Origin: CBDHHC01 sp965263345
GTDB lineage: Bacteria; Pseudomonadota; Alphaproteobacteria; Rhizobiales; CBDHHC01
Direction: 5' to 3'
Assembly: GCA_965263345.1 (NCBI GenBank)
Contig: CBDHHC010000024.1
Coordinates: 434,001 to 498,000, forward strand
Length of the DNA stretch: 64,000 nucleotides
Under the pieces are notes generated by a model. The model saw nothing but the letters and a program-made list of their open reading frames with translations, was not told the origin of the DNA and searched no databases. Of the stretch, positions 17,591 through 26,929 are shown piece after piece. The position numbers and the translations under genes were made by a program. Every line of letters starts with the position of its first letter. Position 1 is the stretch's first letter.

Positions 17591-18622
17591 TTATTTCACA
17601 CCAATTTTCTTTTGTAGGCTGCTTGAGGATGTTGAGTACTGAAAAAGAAGCTTTTTATCTGGATAAACATAAGAGTGCGCTTTGTGGGCCATGAGTGCAG
17701 CTTCATGAAAACCTGAAAGGATAAGTTTTAACTTACCAGGGTAGACATTAATGTCACCAATCGCAAAGATCCGTTGTTCACTTGTTTCATAGGATGAAAC
17801 ATCAACAGGTATTCTGTTTTCATCCAGATTGAGCCCCCAATCTGCAATAGGACCTAATTTCATTGTTAAACCAAAGAATGGCAGGAGTGTATCACAAGGA
17901 ATTTCAAATTCTCCTTGACTTGCTTTTGCGACAACTGACGTTAAAAGCCCATCACTACCATGTAATCCAACCATCTGCCCTAATTTAAAATCAACCTTCC
18001 CTTGTTCCACAAGAGCCATCATTTTATTGACACTATCTGGAGCTGCGCGGAATTTATCTCTTCTGTGCATCAAGGTAATTTTTTCAGCAACGGGTTGTAA
18101 ACTTAGAACCCAATCAAGCGCTGAGTCACCCCCACCAACAATTAGAATATTTTTGTCTTTAAACTGTTCAATTTTCCTAACAGAATAAAAAATGGACTTG
18201 TCCTCATAACTCTCTATATTTTCCAATGGGGGTTTCTTTGGTGTGAAGGATCCTCCACCTGCTGCAATAATAATAACCTTAGTTTGGAAATTTGATCCAT
18301 AATCTGTTTCAACCAAAAATTCTTCATCATCAAGTTTTTGAATAGACTGAACTTGCTGATTGTAATGAAACTCTGGTGAGAAAGGTGCTATTTGTTCCAG
18401 TAATTTATCAGTTAACTCCTGCCCAGAGATACTAGGATATGCAGGAATATCATAAATGGGTTTTTCAGGGTAAAGCTCCGAGCACTGACCACCTGGCTTA
18501 TCTAAGATATCAACGACATGGGCCTTGATATCCAATAAGCCAAGTTCAAATACAGCAAACAGTCCAACAGGACCTGCACCAATGATTAATGCGTCTGTTT
18601 TAATAATATTTTTTTCATTCAC
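17591..18622 (-). CDS. Ferredoxin--NADP(+) reductase, thioredoxin-reductase-like type
   Basis: 343 residues. FAD-binding GAGPVGLFAVFELGLL is at about 15-30, the NADPH-binding GGGDSALDW near 160, and the C-terminal FAD motif AIGDINVYPGKLKLI near 290. The CxxC of true thioredoxin reductases is missing, and the HEAALMAHKA motif with an extended C-terminus fits the YumC/Fnr2 group. It passes electrons between NADPH and ferredoxin. A 2Fe-2S ferredoxin gene lies 110 bp upstream on the same strand, a likely partner. Confidence 0.92.
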   Translation of the reverse strand: MNEKNIIKTDALIIGAGPVGLFAVFELGLLDIKAHVVDILDKPGGQCSELYPEKPIYDIPAYPSISGQELTDKLLEQIAPFSPEFHYNQQVQSIQKLDDEEFLVETDYGSNFQTKVIIIAAGGGSFTPKKPPLENIESYEDKSIFYSVRKIEQFKDKNILIVGGGDSALDWVLSLQPVAEKITLMHRRDKFRAAPDSVNKMMALVEQGKVDFKLGQMVGLHGSDGLLTSVVAKASQGEFEIPCDTLLPFFGLTMKLGPIADWGLNLDENRIPVDVSSYETSEQRIFAIGDINVYPGKLKLILSGFHEAALMAHKAHSYVYPDKKLLFQYSTSSSSLQKKIGVK

Positions 18623-18732
18623 AACAACAATTTCCCTGAAATAATGCAGATTTAAGTGCTGATATTAAAATGTTTTTTTGTGAACGCAAATGGCAATAAT
18701 ACAATAATGGATGCAGATCTACATTAAAACGA

Positions 18733-19053
18733 TCAATATTGTTTCTCTGGAATATTCACAACAAGACCATCATGCTGATCTGTTAAGGTAATTTGACAAC
18801 TCAATCTGCTGGTTTCCCGAACATCGAAAGCAAAATCCAGCATATCTTCTTCCATCTCTTGTGGCGTACCAGTAGAAGCTTTCCACTCATCTGCTATATA
18901 CACATGACATGTTGCACAAGAACATGCGCCACCACATTCGGCTTCGATGCCAGATATTCTGTTTTTAACAGCAACTTCCATCAAAGTCATACCCGTTTCA
19001 GCCTCAATCTCATGTTTATCGCCATTAGCTTGAATAAAAGTGATCTTAGGCAT
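18733..19053 (-). CDS. Adrenodoxin-type 2Fe-2S ferredoxin
   Basis: 106 residues, cytosolic. The cluster ligands are ECGGACSCATCHVYI (C-x5-C-x2-C) and the distal Cys in SRLSCQITL. MTLMEVAVKN and the C-terminal DGLVVNIPEKQY are typical of bacterial adrenodoxin-like ferredoxins used in Fe-S assembly or as monooxygenase partners. It precedes the FNR gene on the same strand, which would re-reduce it. Confidence 0.93.
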   Translation of the reverse strand: MPKITFIQANGDKHEIEAETGMTLMEVAVKNRISGIEAECGGACSCATCHVYIADEWKASTGTPQEMEEDMLDFAFDVRETSRLSCQITLTDQHDGLVVNIPEKQY

Positions 19054-19204
19054 GCGAGTAATATTCCTTTTTAGATGATTGTGTTTTGGATTTAATGTGA
19101 GGTCACTATAGGAGTTAATCCTATTTCATATCCCTATTCACCTAATTATACATATTTAAGAATAAAGCCAAGCCGAATTATAAAAAATTAAATAAATTTA
19201 GTAA

Positions 19205-19591
19205 TTATGCCTCATTAAGCAATTCTTCAATAAAGACTTTGGCATCACAAATTGATTGTTCAAGGCTTGCAAGAGACGCTAATTTCGTCTGCTCTGGAAC
19301 ACTATCATTAAACCTTTCAAGAGCTTCCGCTTTTGATGCAACCCTCCAAGCGCCGATGCCTTTGGCAGACCCTTTAATAGTATGAGCTGCCTCATGCCAC
19401 TCTTTTTCAGTTTTAGCCAGCTTTAGTCTATCAAAATATTGGGCTGACTGTCGAATAAAGAGTTCTAGGACTTCATGCTCTAACTTTTTGTTACCAAGTG
19501 TATATCTCGCCAAATGAACCAAATCGACCGGGCTATCAGACTTTTGAAGTGTTTGTTCTAAGGATGTTTCTACATCTGCTAATAGAGCCAT
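19205..19591 (-). CDS. Hpt (histidine phosphotransfer) domain protein
   Basis: 128 residues making a stand-alone Hpt four-helix module. The phosphorylatable His is in AAHTIKGSAKGIG near residue 69, with the usual downstream KAEALERF helix. It would relay phosphate between a hybrid kinase and a response regulator; neither is encoded in this window. The start MALLADVETSLEQTL is supported by the leading helix. Monocistronic. Confidence 0.88.
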   Translation of the reverse strand: MALLADVETSLEQTLQKSDSPVDLVHLARYTLGNKKLEHEVLELFIRQSAQYFDRLKLAKTEKEWHEAAHTIKGSAKGIGAWRVASKAEALERFNDSVPEQTKLASLASLEQSICDAKVFIEELLNEA

Positions 19592-20380
19592 TTTTCATTC
19601 CTGGTATTTAAATTATATATATTTCAAGACTTTAATTAATTAAAGGATTTTATTTAAAAGATTAGACTCAACTGCTATAAGATCTGGTTAACAAAAATTA
19701 TTTTTTACACAGCAATCTATTAATATTTAGAACATAGCGTTTTAAATTGAGATGTTATCCACTGATATGTTTCAAAGGAGTATCACTGTATTTTTACAAA
19801 AATACTGATGAAACCTTTATATAGTGGACTTCTTCATATAATTTAAAAAAATATTATTATATATTGATATTACTGAATTATTCTTCAAATGATTAATATT
19901 CTATTGATATGATATGTTTTTTTTAGTGTTAATGAATCTTTTTTTAGCCTAAGTTTGCGATTAGATATGAACCTTAATTATAAAGAGTTTTCATTTTGTC
20001 TCATTCGAATCTAAGTATAATGGGCGGGTTACAGTAAAGTTTTCCTTAAAATTAAAATATAGTGCTTTTTGAACTTATTATGTTAAAACAGGTAAAAACA
20101 CTATAAATTACATAATTTAGTTAAAGGACGCTGCATAATTTGGTATATCGTTTGCAAGGTACAAAATAATTTGGCATAATTGTTATAGATGAGACAATTT
20201 CCAACCAAATATAACATAAAGAGTATCGTTAGTTATAAGTTTCAGTTTAATGGCAGGTAAGCAAATAACGGTCAGATAACATAATTTGTCACTATTAACT
20301 TACTTATAGTGTTATATTATGCATTTGCAAACTGTTGAGACTATGTGAATAAGACCCAAATTTGCTATATGGACATTTGA
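19592..20380. other. Gene-free 789-bp divergent promoter region
   Basis: Very A+T-rich, between the Hpt gene (-) and the growth-pole-ring-like gene (+). No ORF, tRNA or stable hairpin was found. Four copies of ATAATTT(G/A)(G/T) occur near its right end (20112, 20135, 20166, 20281), which could be regulator sites for the large gene at 20381. The last 140 bp should carry that gene's promoter. Confidence 0.4.
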
Positions 20381-23300
20381 ATGGCGCAAGAACAGTCAAT
20401 TAGGCGGAAAGTCAAAACAAAAAAAGCCAGCAGTGCTACGGAAGATGAAGTGAGAAAACTTGCGTCTCAGAAACCTGTTTCTAAATCAATAGATGATGTA
20501 ATACCAGATATTAAGGTGACGACCAAAAATACGACTGAAACAAAGGTACCACCTCCTGAGCCCCCTAAAGATATACCTAAATCCCCTGTGTCTAAAGGTC
20601 AGAAGCAAAGCACTGAAAAACCAAGCAGTAATGATATTGCCTCAAAGTTACAGGCTAGACGTTCACAACCTGTCAGAACGGAACCAGAAACTTCAAGGCC
20701 TGTCCCCAAACGTAGGCCAGCAGGCCCTGCTCGAGCTAGGATAGCGGCAAATGATGATCGTCCTTCAATTGGCGGTCTTATATTTTCTCTGCAACAAAAA
20801 CCTTCAAATCGCCCCTATAAAATAGCTTTAATCGCTTCAATAGTTTGGGCTTTTTTGGGTTTGTTACTTGCTTGGGCAATAATTGGAAGTGAAATAAGCC
20901 GATATCAGACCATCTGGGGAGCAATCACAAGCCCTCAAACAATTGCCATATTAGCAACAATCATTATACCGATTGTATTATTCTGGTTCCTTGCTTTGCT
21001 CGTTTTACGAGCCCAGGAACTCAGACTAATGTCTTCAGCAATGACAGAGGTTGCTGTCCGACTTGCAGAGCCAGATCGAATGGCGGAACAACAAGTTGCC
21101 TCTCTTGGACAGACAGTACGCAGACAAGTCGCGGCAATGAATGATGCGATAGGACGTGCTTTGGGTCGTGCTGGTGAACTTGAAGCCCTCGTTCACAATG
21201 AAGTCGCAGCTCTTGAGAGATCTTATAGTGAAAACGAACTTCGAATTCGTAGTCTAATTGATGAACTTGCAAGTGAGCGCGAAGCACTCACAAACAACTC
21301 AGAACGTGTAAGTGATGCGCTAAATAATATAGGGTTACGTGTTGCACAAGATCTCTCAAAATCTGGAGAACGTGTGACAAAAGCCCTGACTGCTGCAACG
21401 AACTCACTATCAGATAACCTAGCAACAAAAGGCGAGAAAGTAACTTCTGCCATAGCAGCTGCTGGAAAAGCTATTGATGACAAGCTGACTGATCATGGCA
21501 CCAAAATCACCCAGCAAATTGTTACTCAAGGCGCTGAAGCCGCTAAGAAAATCCAAGAAGCAGGCGATAAAGTTAATACAGCATTACAAGAATCTACGGA
21601 TCGAACAACAGCTCTCGTAACAAGCCGCGGAAATAGTCTCCTCACAGCTCTTTCCAGCATGAATGACCGTATCCGCAATGAATTACCAGGACTTTTGGAA
21701 AGTTTAGGCGGTGAGCAAGTTCGTCTAAGTAAGATTATTGAAAGTGCCGTTAAAAACTTAGCTGAATTGGAACTCTCAATAGTAAACAGAACTGGTGCCT
21801 TAGAAAAAACCCTTGGCGATCGTACACAACATCTACAGAGTGTTCTCTCACAACACCTCAAAAGTGTTGACCAGGCTGTTATAGAACGGGCCAATTCATT
21901 AGATACTGCAATGCTTGAGCGAACCAAAGCTCTTGATGCTGCTTTTACGCAAAGGGTTGAACAAATTAATTCAGCTCTTGAAGACCAGGCAGTATTTCTT
22001 CAAAACACACTACAAGATCGCTCAAAAAGTATTGAGAATACACTAGCCAGCCAAGCAGCTTCTTTTGACGACACCTTTATGAGGGGTGTTTCTGCCTTCA
22101 GGAATACAACAGATAACCTAACACAAGAATCTATTCGAACAATTGAAGCTCTCGCAGGTCAAGCAGATGTCTTGAAGAACGTGTCAGAAGGTTTGTTGAA
22201 TCAGGTTAATAGCTTAACACACCAATTCGAAAATCGCGGACAATCTATCGTAACTGCCGCTCATTCGTTAGAGAACTCTCAGTTTAAGATTGATGCAATT
22301 CTGGAAAACAGACAGGTCGAGCTGAACTCTCTAATAGATAATATCTCTACCAAAACGGGTGAACTTGATTCAATGATGCGAAACTACTCATCGCGTCTTG
22401 AGAGATCTATTTCTGACGCTCAGCGAAGAGCAAGTGAGATTAGTAAAACCATCACAAACGATTCTACAACAAGTTCTCAAAATATGGTCAGTGAACTTGA
22501 AAAACTCCGTAAGGAAGCTCAGACACAAACTGAACAAGCTGTAGCTGAAATGCGAAATCGTTTTGTGTCTATTACATCTGAAGTTTCAGATCATATTGGT
22601 ACATTATCATCAAACTTTTCCAATACAACAGAACAGATTAAAGAACGCACTCAAATGGCTGCGGGTCAAATTGATGCGACACAATCTGAAATTCGCCGTA
22701 AACTAGATGAACTTCCTGAACTGACCCGTGAAAGTGCTACTGCAATGCGCACAGCGCTTCATGATCAGCTACAGGCAATTGACTCTTTATCATCTATTGC
22801 TGCAGAGCATAATCGAGCAAGAGACGTATCTCGACCAATTAACAACACGCAGACTGTCGAGAAAAATGCTTCAATAGCTCAAGCAACTAATGGATATGGC
22901 CAAGACTCACTTCCAGCCATTTCACAACAATCAAATTTACATTCAACACAAGCTACCCAGCCTATCAAACGCCATGATGCAGGTCAGAGCACGAATATAC
23001 CTAAAGGCATACAAAGGCAAATGGTCCCGCCTTCTGCTGGACAGCAGCCCTCAGCAAACATGGCTTCTCCATCCTTAAGAGGTGATCCAAACAGTAACAG
23101 CTGGTCAATGGGAGATCTTCTGCAAAGAGCATCAACTGATAATCAAAAAGCTAGCAGTAATAGTGTAAGCACCAAAACACAACAGCCCCCTCAATCACGT
23201 GCAATTAAAAATGCGACACTTGATATGCATGTCATTGCCAGAGCAATAGATCAACGTGTTGCAGCAAACTTGTGGCAAAGATATCAGGCTGGTGAACGGG

Positions 23301-23542
23301 GAATTTTTAATCGTGCACTCTATACATCTGATGGACAGAATACTTTTGATGAAGTCTATAATCGTTACATATCTGATAATGACTTTATGATGACAGTTGA
23401 TAGCTATTTAAATGATTTTGAACGCTTATTACGTGAAGCAGATCAAAAAGATCCACAAGGACAACTTGTTCAGAATTACCTCACATCTGAAACTGGACGT
23501 GTATATCTACTTCTAGCTCATGCGAGCGGACGATTAGGATAG
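20381..23542 (+). CDS. Large two-TM coiled-coil protein, growth-pole-ring (GPR/RgsE)-like
   Basis: 1053 residues. The N-terminal 140 are Pro/Lys-rich and cytosolic. Two transmembrane helices follow (about 145-167 and 187-210), then a strongly conserved-looking block (LRLMSSAMTEVAVRLAEPDR, MNDAIGRALGRAGELEALV). A long apolipoprotein/kinesin-like coiled coil covers about 250-800, with heptads and frequent Thr/Ser/Ala faces. A low-complexity Gln/Ser linker leads to a compact C-terminal domain at 945-1053. The order and the conserved block match GPR/RgsE-type proteins, which form a ring at the growth pole in Hyphomicrobiales; those are about 2000 residues, so this is a short version. The epimerase gene starts 6 bp downstream. 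Confidence 0.8.
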   Translation: MAQEQSIRRKVKTKKASSATEDEVRKLASQKPVSKSIDDVIPDIKVTTKNTTETKVPPPEPPKDIPKSPVSKGQKQSTEKPSSNDIASKLQARRSQPVRTEPETSRPVPKRRPAGPARARIAANDDRPSIGGLIFSLQQKPSNRPYKIALIASIVWAFLGLLLAWAIIGSEISRYQTIWGAITSPQTIAILATIIIPIVLFWFLALLVLRAQELRLMSSAMTEVAVRLAEPDRMAEQQVASLGQTVRRQVAAMNDAIGRALGRAGELEALVHNEVAALERSYSENELRIRSLIDELASEREALTNNSERVSDALNNIGLRVAQDLSKSGERVTKALTAATNSLSDNLATKGEKVTSAIAAAGKAIDDKLTDHGTKITQQIVTQGAEAAKKIQEAGDKVNTALQESTDRTTALVTSRGNSLLTALSSMNDRIRNELPGLLESLGGEQVRLSKIIESAVKNLAELELSIVNRTGALEKTLGDRTQHLQSVLSQHLKSVDQAVIERANSLDTAMLERTKALDAAFTQRVEQINSALEDQAVFLQNTLQDRSKSIENTLASQAASFDDTFMRGVSAFRNTTDNLTQESIRTIEALAGQADVLKNVSEGLLNQVNSLTHQFENRGQSIVTAAHSLENSQFKIDAILENRQVELNSLIDNISTKTGELDSMMRNYSSRLERSISDAQRRASEISKTITNDSTTSSQNMVSELEKLRKEAQTQTEQAVAEMRNRFVSITSEVSDHIGTLSSNFSNTTEQIKERTQMAAGQIDATQSEIRRKLDELPELTRESATAMRTALHDQLQAIDSLSSIAAEHNRARDVSRPINNTQTVEKNASIAQATNGYGQDSLPAISQQSNLHSTQATQPIKRHDAGQSTNIPKGIQRQMVPPSAGQQPSANMASPSLRGDPNSNSWSMGDLLQRASTDNQKASSNSVSTKTQQPPQSRAIKNATLDMHVIARAIDQRVAANLWQRYQAGERGIFNRALYTSDGQNTFDEVYNRYISDNDFMMTVDSYLNDFERLLREADQKDPQGQLVQNYLTSETGRVYLLLAHASGRLG

Positions 23543-23548
23543 GCTGTA

Positions 23549-24565
23549 ATGGATCTAGTATCCTATACACTACCTTCATTAAAGCTTGATATATCAGTAC
23601 AAACTTGGCCGATACGATCAGGTGGCTTTTCTATATCTAGAGGAACAAAAACTGAAGCAAAGGTAATTGTAACAACTGTATGTGATGGAACTTATTTGGG
23701 CCGTGGTGAATGTGTTCCTTATGCAAGATATCAAGAAACCATTGACAGTGTTTGTGATCAAATTAGAAGTCTAAAACCATACCTCTCTAAACAAGCTTTT
23801 TCTCACCCCAATGATCTACATCAAAAACTACCCAGAGGAGCTGCTCGTAATGCTATTGATTGTGCTCTTTGGGATTATATTGCCAAATTTTCTAAAAAAC
23901 CAATTTCTAATATTTTTGGACTGAGAGCTTTTCAACCACAGCTTACAGCTTACACTTTATCATTAGACACACCAGAACAAATGGCAAAGAAGGCTGAACA
24001 AGCAACTACATACAAACTTCTTAAAGTCAAACTAGGTGGTGATGGTGACCAGGAACGTATGAAAGCCATCAGGGAAACGACCCCTAATGCGCGGCTCATT
24101 GCCGATGCAAATGAAGCTTGGAATGATAAAAATATCCATGACCTTATGAATTGCGCATTTGAAGCTAAGTTTGAACTTATAGAACAACCTCTTCCCGCTC
24201 AGAATGACTATTTACTCAAAGAAATTGAACATTTGGTGCCCATCTGCGCTGATGAGTCGGCCCATATACCAGAAGACCTCCCAAAACTTCATGGCCTTTA
24301 TGATGCTGTTAATATCAAACTCGATAAAACAGGAGGACTAACGCAAGCTTATAAAATGCTTCTTCGGGCAAAGGAATTAGGCTTTAAAATTATGGTTGGG
24401 TGTATGGTCGGAACATCTCTTGCGATGGCTCCAGCATTTCTTCTAGCACAAAATGCAGATTGGATTGATTTAGATGGTCCGTTGATATTGGATAGAGATC
24501 GAGAAAGTGGACTGGAGTTTCAAGCCGATATGATTTTTCCACCGACTCCTGAATTATGGGGATGA
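23549..24565 (+). CDS. Dipeptide epimerase (L-Ala-D/L-Glu type)
   Basis: 338 residues, enolase superfamily. The Lys pair is in LLKVKLGGD near 153-155. Metal ligands lie in ADANEAW, IEQPLPAQ and CADESAH. The second catalytic Lys is in DAVNIKLDKTGGL. GCMVGTSLAMAPAF and DLDGPLIL complete the pattern of Ala-Glu epimerases, which recycle murein peptides. It starts 6 bp after the growth-pole-ring-like gene, so the two may be translationally linked, which would pair polar growth with wall recycling. A terminator overlaps its stop codon. Confidence 0.9.
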   Translation: MDLVSYTLPSLKLDISVQTWPIRSGGFSISRGTKTEAKVIVTTVCDGTYLGRGECVPYARYQETIDSVCDQIRSLKPYLSKQAFSHPNDLHQKLPRGAARNAIDCALWDYIAKFSKKPISNIFGLRAFQPQLTAYTLSLDTPEQMAKKAEQATTYKLLKVKLGGDGDQERMKAIRETTPNARLIADANEAWNDKNIHDLMNCAFEAKFELIEQPLPAQNDYLLKEIEHLVPICADESAHIPEDLPKLHGLYDAVNIKLDKTGGLTQAYKMLLRAKELGFKIMVGCMVGTSLAMAPAFLLAQNADWIDLDGPLILDRDRESGLEFQADMIFPPTPELWG

Positions 24566-24593
24566 AGTCTCTCTTAAACGAAGAGAGACTTCA
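24563..24593. terminator. Bidirectional intrinsic terminator
   Basis: TGAAGTCTCTCTT (24563-24575, beginning at the stop codon of the epimerase) pairs perfectly with its complement at 24581-24593 across a 5-nt loop. It serves the convergent genes on both sides. Confidence 0.85.
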
Positions 24594-24603
24594 TATATTC
24601 ATT

Positions 24604-25344
24604 TTATTTACCGTAGATTGATACAAATGCCTTTCCACGGAATATCGTTTTTACAAGTCGGCGATAATTCAACTTGATATATTTTATGTATCTAGCATCA
24701 CCCTTTAAATCAATTGAGCGCGATACTGTACCTTCTCGAACTTTTTCATTTATTGAAAAAGTTTGTTGTTTGCCATTTCCAAATACAACAGTCATTCTTC
24801 TAAATAAAATGTCGTTTCCTGTTACGCGAATTTGCAAACGGCGAAAACGCCCCTTACCTCGACCAACCTGAATAACATCATTGTCTTTTAAAAGATTAAC
24901 TTTTTGCTTCCCAAGGAACTGCCATTTAATTGGGCTCTTAAATGCACGGTGCTCACGACCATAAACAGAAACAAATGCTTTTCCTTTAAAATTAGCAATT
25001 CTTTTATATACAAGAACAATTCTCTTTATAAAACGAGCATCACCTTTAAGGTCAATTGGAGAAGAAATTGCACCTTCACGAACACGTTGGTTTAAAACTA
25101 ATGTTTGTGATGTACCATTGCCAAAAACAATTCTTAGTCGTTTAAAGAAAATTTCATTACCTCTGACACGAATTTGCAGATTTCGGTATCTGCCTTCACG
25201 TCTACCAACTTTAATAATATCGCGATCTTTTCTAAGATTTACTTCTCTTGTTCCGAGTAACTCCCACCCACGAGCATATGACGATGTCGGTAGAGCAACG
25301 CTTAATAGTGTGACCACTGACATTAGAGCTAATATAAGACGCAT
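24604..25344 (-). CDS. Secreted protein with two tandem DUF2541/YaaI-like domains
   Basis: 246 residues with a signal peptide (RLILALMSVVTLLSVALPTSSYA). Two copies of a beta-rich repeat of about 105 residues follow: WELLGTREVNLRKDRDIIKV at 26-130, and WQFLGKQKVNLLKDNDVIQV at about 140-246. Each contains a G(R/K)xxxLQIRV strand, a VFGNG turn and an IDLKGDARxIK motif. The pattern resembles YaaI/DUF2541 proteins, which are small periplasmic proteins of unknown role. The internal duplication is obvious by eye. Confidence 0.65.
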   Translation of the reverse strand: MRLILALMSVVTLLSVALPTSSYARGWELLGTREVNLRKDRDIIKVGRREGRYRNLQIRVRGNEIFFKRLRIVFGNGTSQTLVLNQRVREGAISSPIDLKGDARFIKRIVLVYKRIANFKGKAFVSVYGREHRAFKSPIKWQFLGKQKVNLLKDNDVIQVGRGKGRFRRLQIRVTGNDILFRRMTVVFGNGKQQTFSINEKVREGTVSRSIDLKGDARYIKYIKLNYRRLVKTIFRGKAFVSIYGK

Positions 25345-25488
25345 TATTTTCTCCCATTGTTTTGAGTTTATTAGCCATAATATATGTTATTATAATAAAT
25401 GTGATGAACCTAAACTAAATGGAGCATTAATCCAAACTATAACTCATAAAAAAGCTATTTTTACATAGACTTTATAATTTAAGTAAAT

Positions 25489-25896
25489 TTAAAATATTAA
25501 TAGATTTTGGAGTAATATATTTTGATTTGATCGATGAATAATAGCTTGTGCTTTTGTTCTTCCATTTTCATGAAGAATATTAAAATCAACTATAATCCTT
25601 ATATTATTATCTATATTTCTGACAATGCGTATCTTGAAATTCGAAATACTGAAAATTCTCTGGATTTCCAAAATTTTTTCTTGAGCTTGTGTTAATTTAT
25701 CTATGAAGTCTTGGGTACACAACTTCGATAAATCACTCGTCTCTGATTCTTCATTTTTAAGTTTTATAATAACTTTTTCAATGACTCGTTTGCAAATACT
25801 TGTAAATTCATAATATTGGAAATAAACCCATAACCCTGTAATAACGATGCCTCCAATGAGACCAATTCCACTACTTGTTATGATGCTTTCAATCAT
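25489..25896 (-). CDS. Hypothetical membrane-anchored protein
   Basis: 135 residues. An N-terminal transmembrane helix (SGIGLIGGIVITGLWVYFQYY) is followed by charged helices and a C-terminal beta-like stretch (IRIVRNIDNNIRIIVDF). No family recognised. Same strand as the cyanate operon but separated by 137 bp from its last gene, so probably independent. Confidence 0.5.
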   Translation of the reverse strand: MIESIITSSGIGLIGGIVITGLWVYFQYYEFTSICKRVIEKVIIKLKNEESETSDLSKLCTQDFIDKLTQAQEKILEIQRIFSISNFKIRIVRNIDNNIRIIVDFNILHENGRTKAQAIIHRSNQNILLQNLLIF

Positions 25897-26032
25897 GGCC
25901 GTACAAACAAAAACGAATTACCTTATGAGATTTTACATCATAAAGATGACTAAATAATTGATATTAAGGTTATTTTCTTTTGAGCAAAATTTATCTATTG
26001 GAGTGATCTTATCTTAAGTAATTCAATACAAA

Positions 26033-26443
26033 TTAAGGATAACCCTCTGGATAGACTTCGATACGACTTGCGTATTTTTCTGCTATCGCCCACTTTACAG
26101 GATTTTCCTCCTGCCCTGGAATTTTTTGGATCACAACAAAAGCATCATCGATATCCCAGTAAGGATAAATTACAAAATACGTCTCTTTTTCATTTGCCTT
26201 TGCACGATTGGTCAAGGTTAAAGTCAATTCTTTATTTTGTTTTGTAATTTTAGTTATTAAATAATTTCGAAGCGTTTTACCGTCAAAGTCTTCTAATATG
26301 ACTATATTATTTTCATTTATAAATTTTAAATATGGTGGTGTCTTTGCGACCGACTCATTAATAAATAAAGTACTAGCTTCACTTGCTCTTGCATATCTCA
26401 TGGCTGCTGGTAGGAGAGATAGATATTCTTGTCCGTCAATCAT
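26033..26443 (-). CDS. Hypothetical protein, distal gene of the cyanate operon
   Basis: 136 residues, no signal or membrane segment. It starts MIDGQEYLSLLPAAM and has a mixed alpha/beta pattern (IVILEDFDGKTLRNYLI, YFVIYPYWDIDDAFVVI). No family recognised. It begins 9 bp after the preceding gene ends and so looks co-transcribed with the cynS-ABC genes. Confidence 0.5.
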   Translation of the reverse strand: MIDGQEYLSLLPAAMRYARASEASTLFINESVAKTPPYLKFINENNIVILEDFDGKTLRNYLITKITKQNKELTLTLTNRAKANEKETYFVIYPYWDIDDAFVVIQKIPGQEENPVKWAIAEKYASRIEVYPEGYP

Positions 26444-26452
26444 TATAGTCCT

Positions 26453-26929
26453 CTATCCAAATTTTGAATGACAATTCCGCCTAATTAGGTCCAGCTCTAA
26501 AAGGACTGGCTTATCAGGTGTATTATCTTTTTCATCTGAGATTTTCATCACAAGTTGATCTAATTTTTCTGATGCATTTTTGATGCACAATTGAAAGTCT
26601 TCTAAAGCTTGTTCATTATCACTGTCTGGTATTTTTAAAAGATACTTATCTGGTTTAAACTGTCGTGAGTTTTTAATTAATACCTGCATCTCGGAAACTG
26701 CAATGATGAGGTCTCCTTTATATTTCTCATCATCAATATTCCTGAATAGAAAGTTCATTAAGCTCCCCAAACGGGCCATATGACCTTTAAGAGTAGGTAA
26801 TATAGCCAGTTTTGATTTTTCTATTGTAGGTTGCTCTGCCAACGCATTTTGTTCTTTATCAATCAGAACACAAACCATACATATCAGAGCTATAAATAAC
26901 GTTCTCGTGTTAAGCCGATTTACTTGCAT
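26453..26929 (-). CDS. Exported helical protein with a degenerate cytochrome c'-like C-terminus
   Basis: The frame opens at 26944, but the ATG at 26929 (MQVNRLNTRTLFIAL) gives a compact signal peptide ending near ALAEQ. The mature part is all helical, about 125 residues, and closes with LIRRNCHSKFG. Cytochromes c' and c556 end in CxxCHxxF; here the first Cys is replaced while Cys-His-x-x-Phe remains. This suggests a four-helix-bundle relative that has lost covalent haem attachment. The resemblance is by eye and uncertain. It overlaps the 3' end of the ATPase gene. Confidence 0.5.
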   Translation of the reverse strand: MQVNRLNTRTLFIALICMVCVLIDKEQNALAEQPTIEKSKLAILPTLKGHMARLGSLMNFLFRNIDDEKYKGDLIIAVSEMQVLIKNSRQFKPDKYLLKIPDSDNEQALEDFQLCIKNASEKLDQLVMKISDEKDNTPDKPVLLELDLIRRNCHSKFG

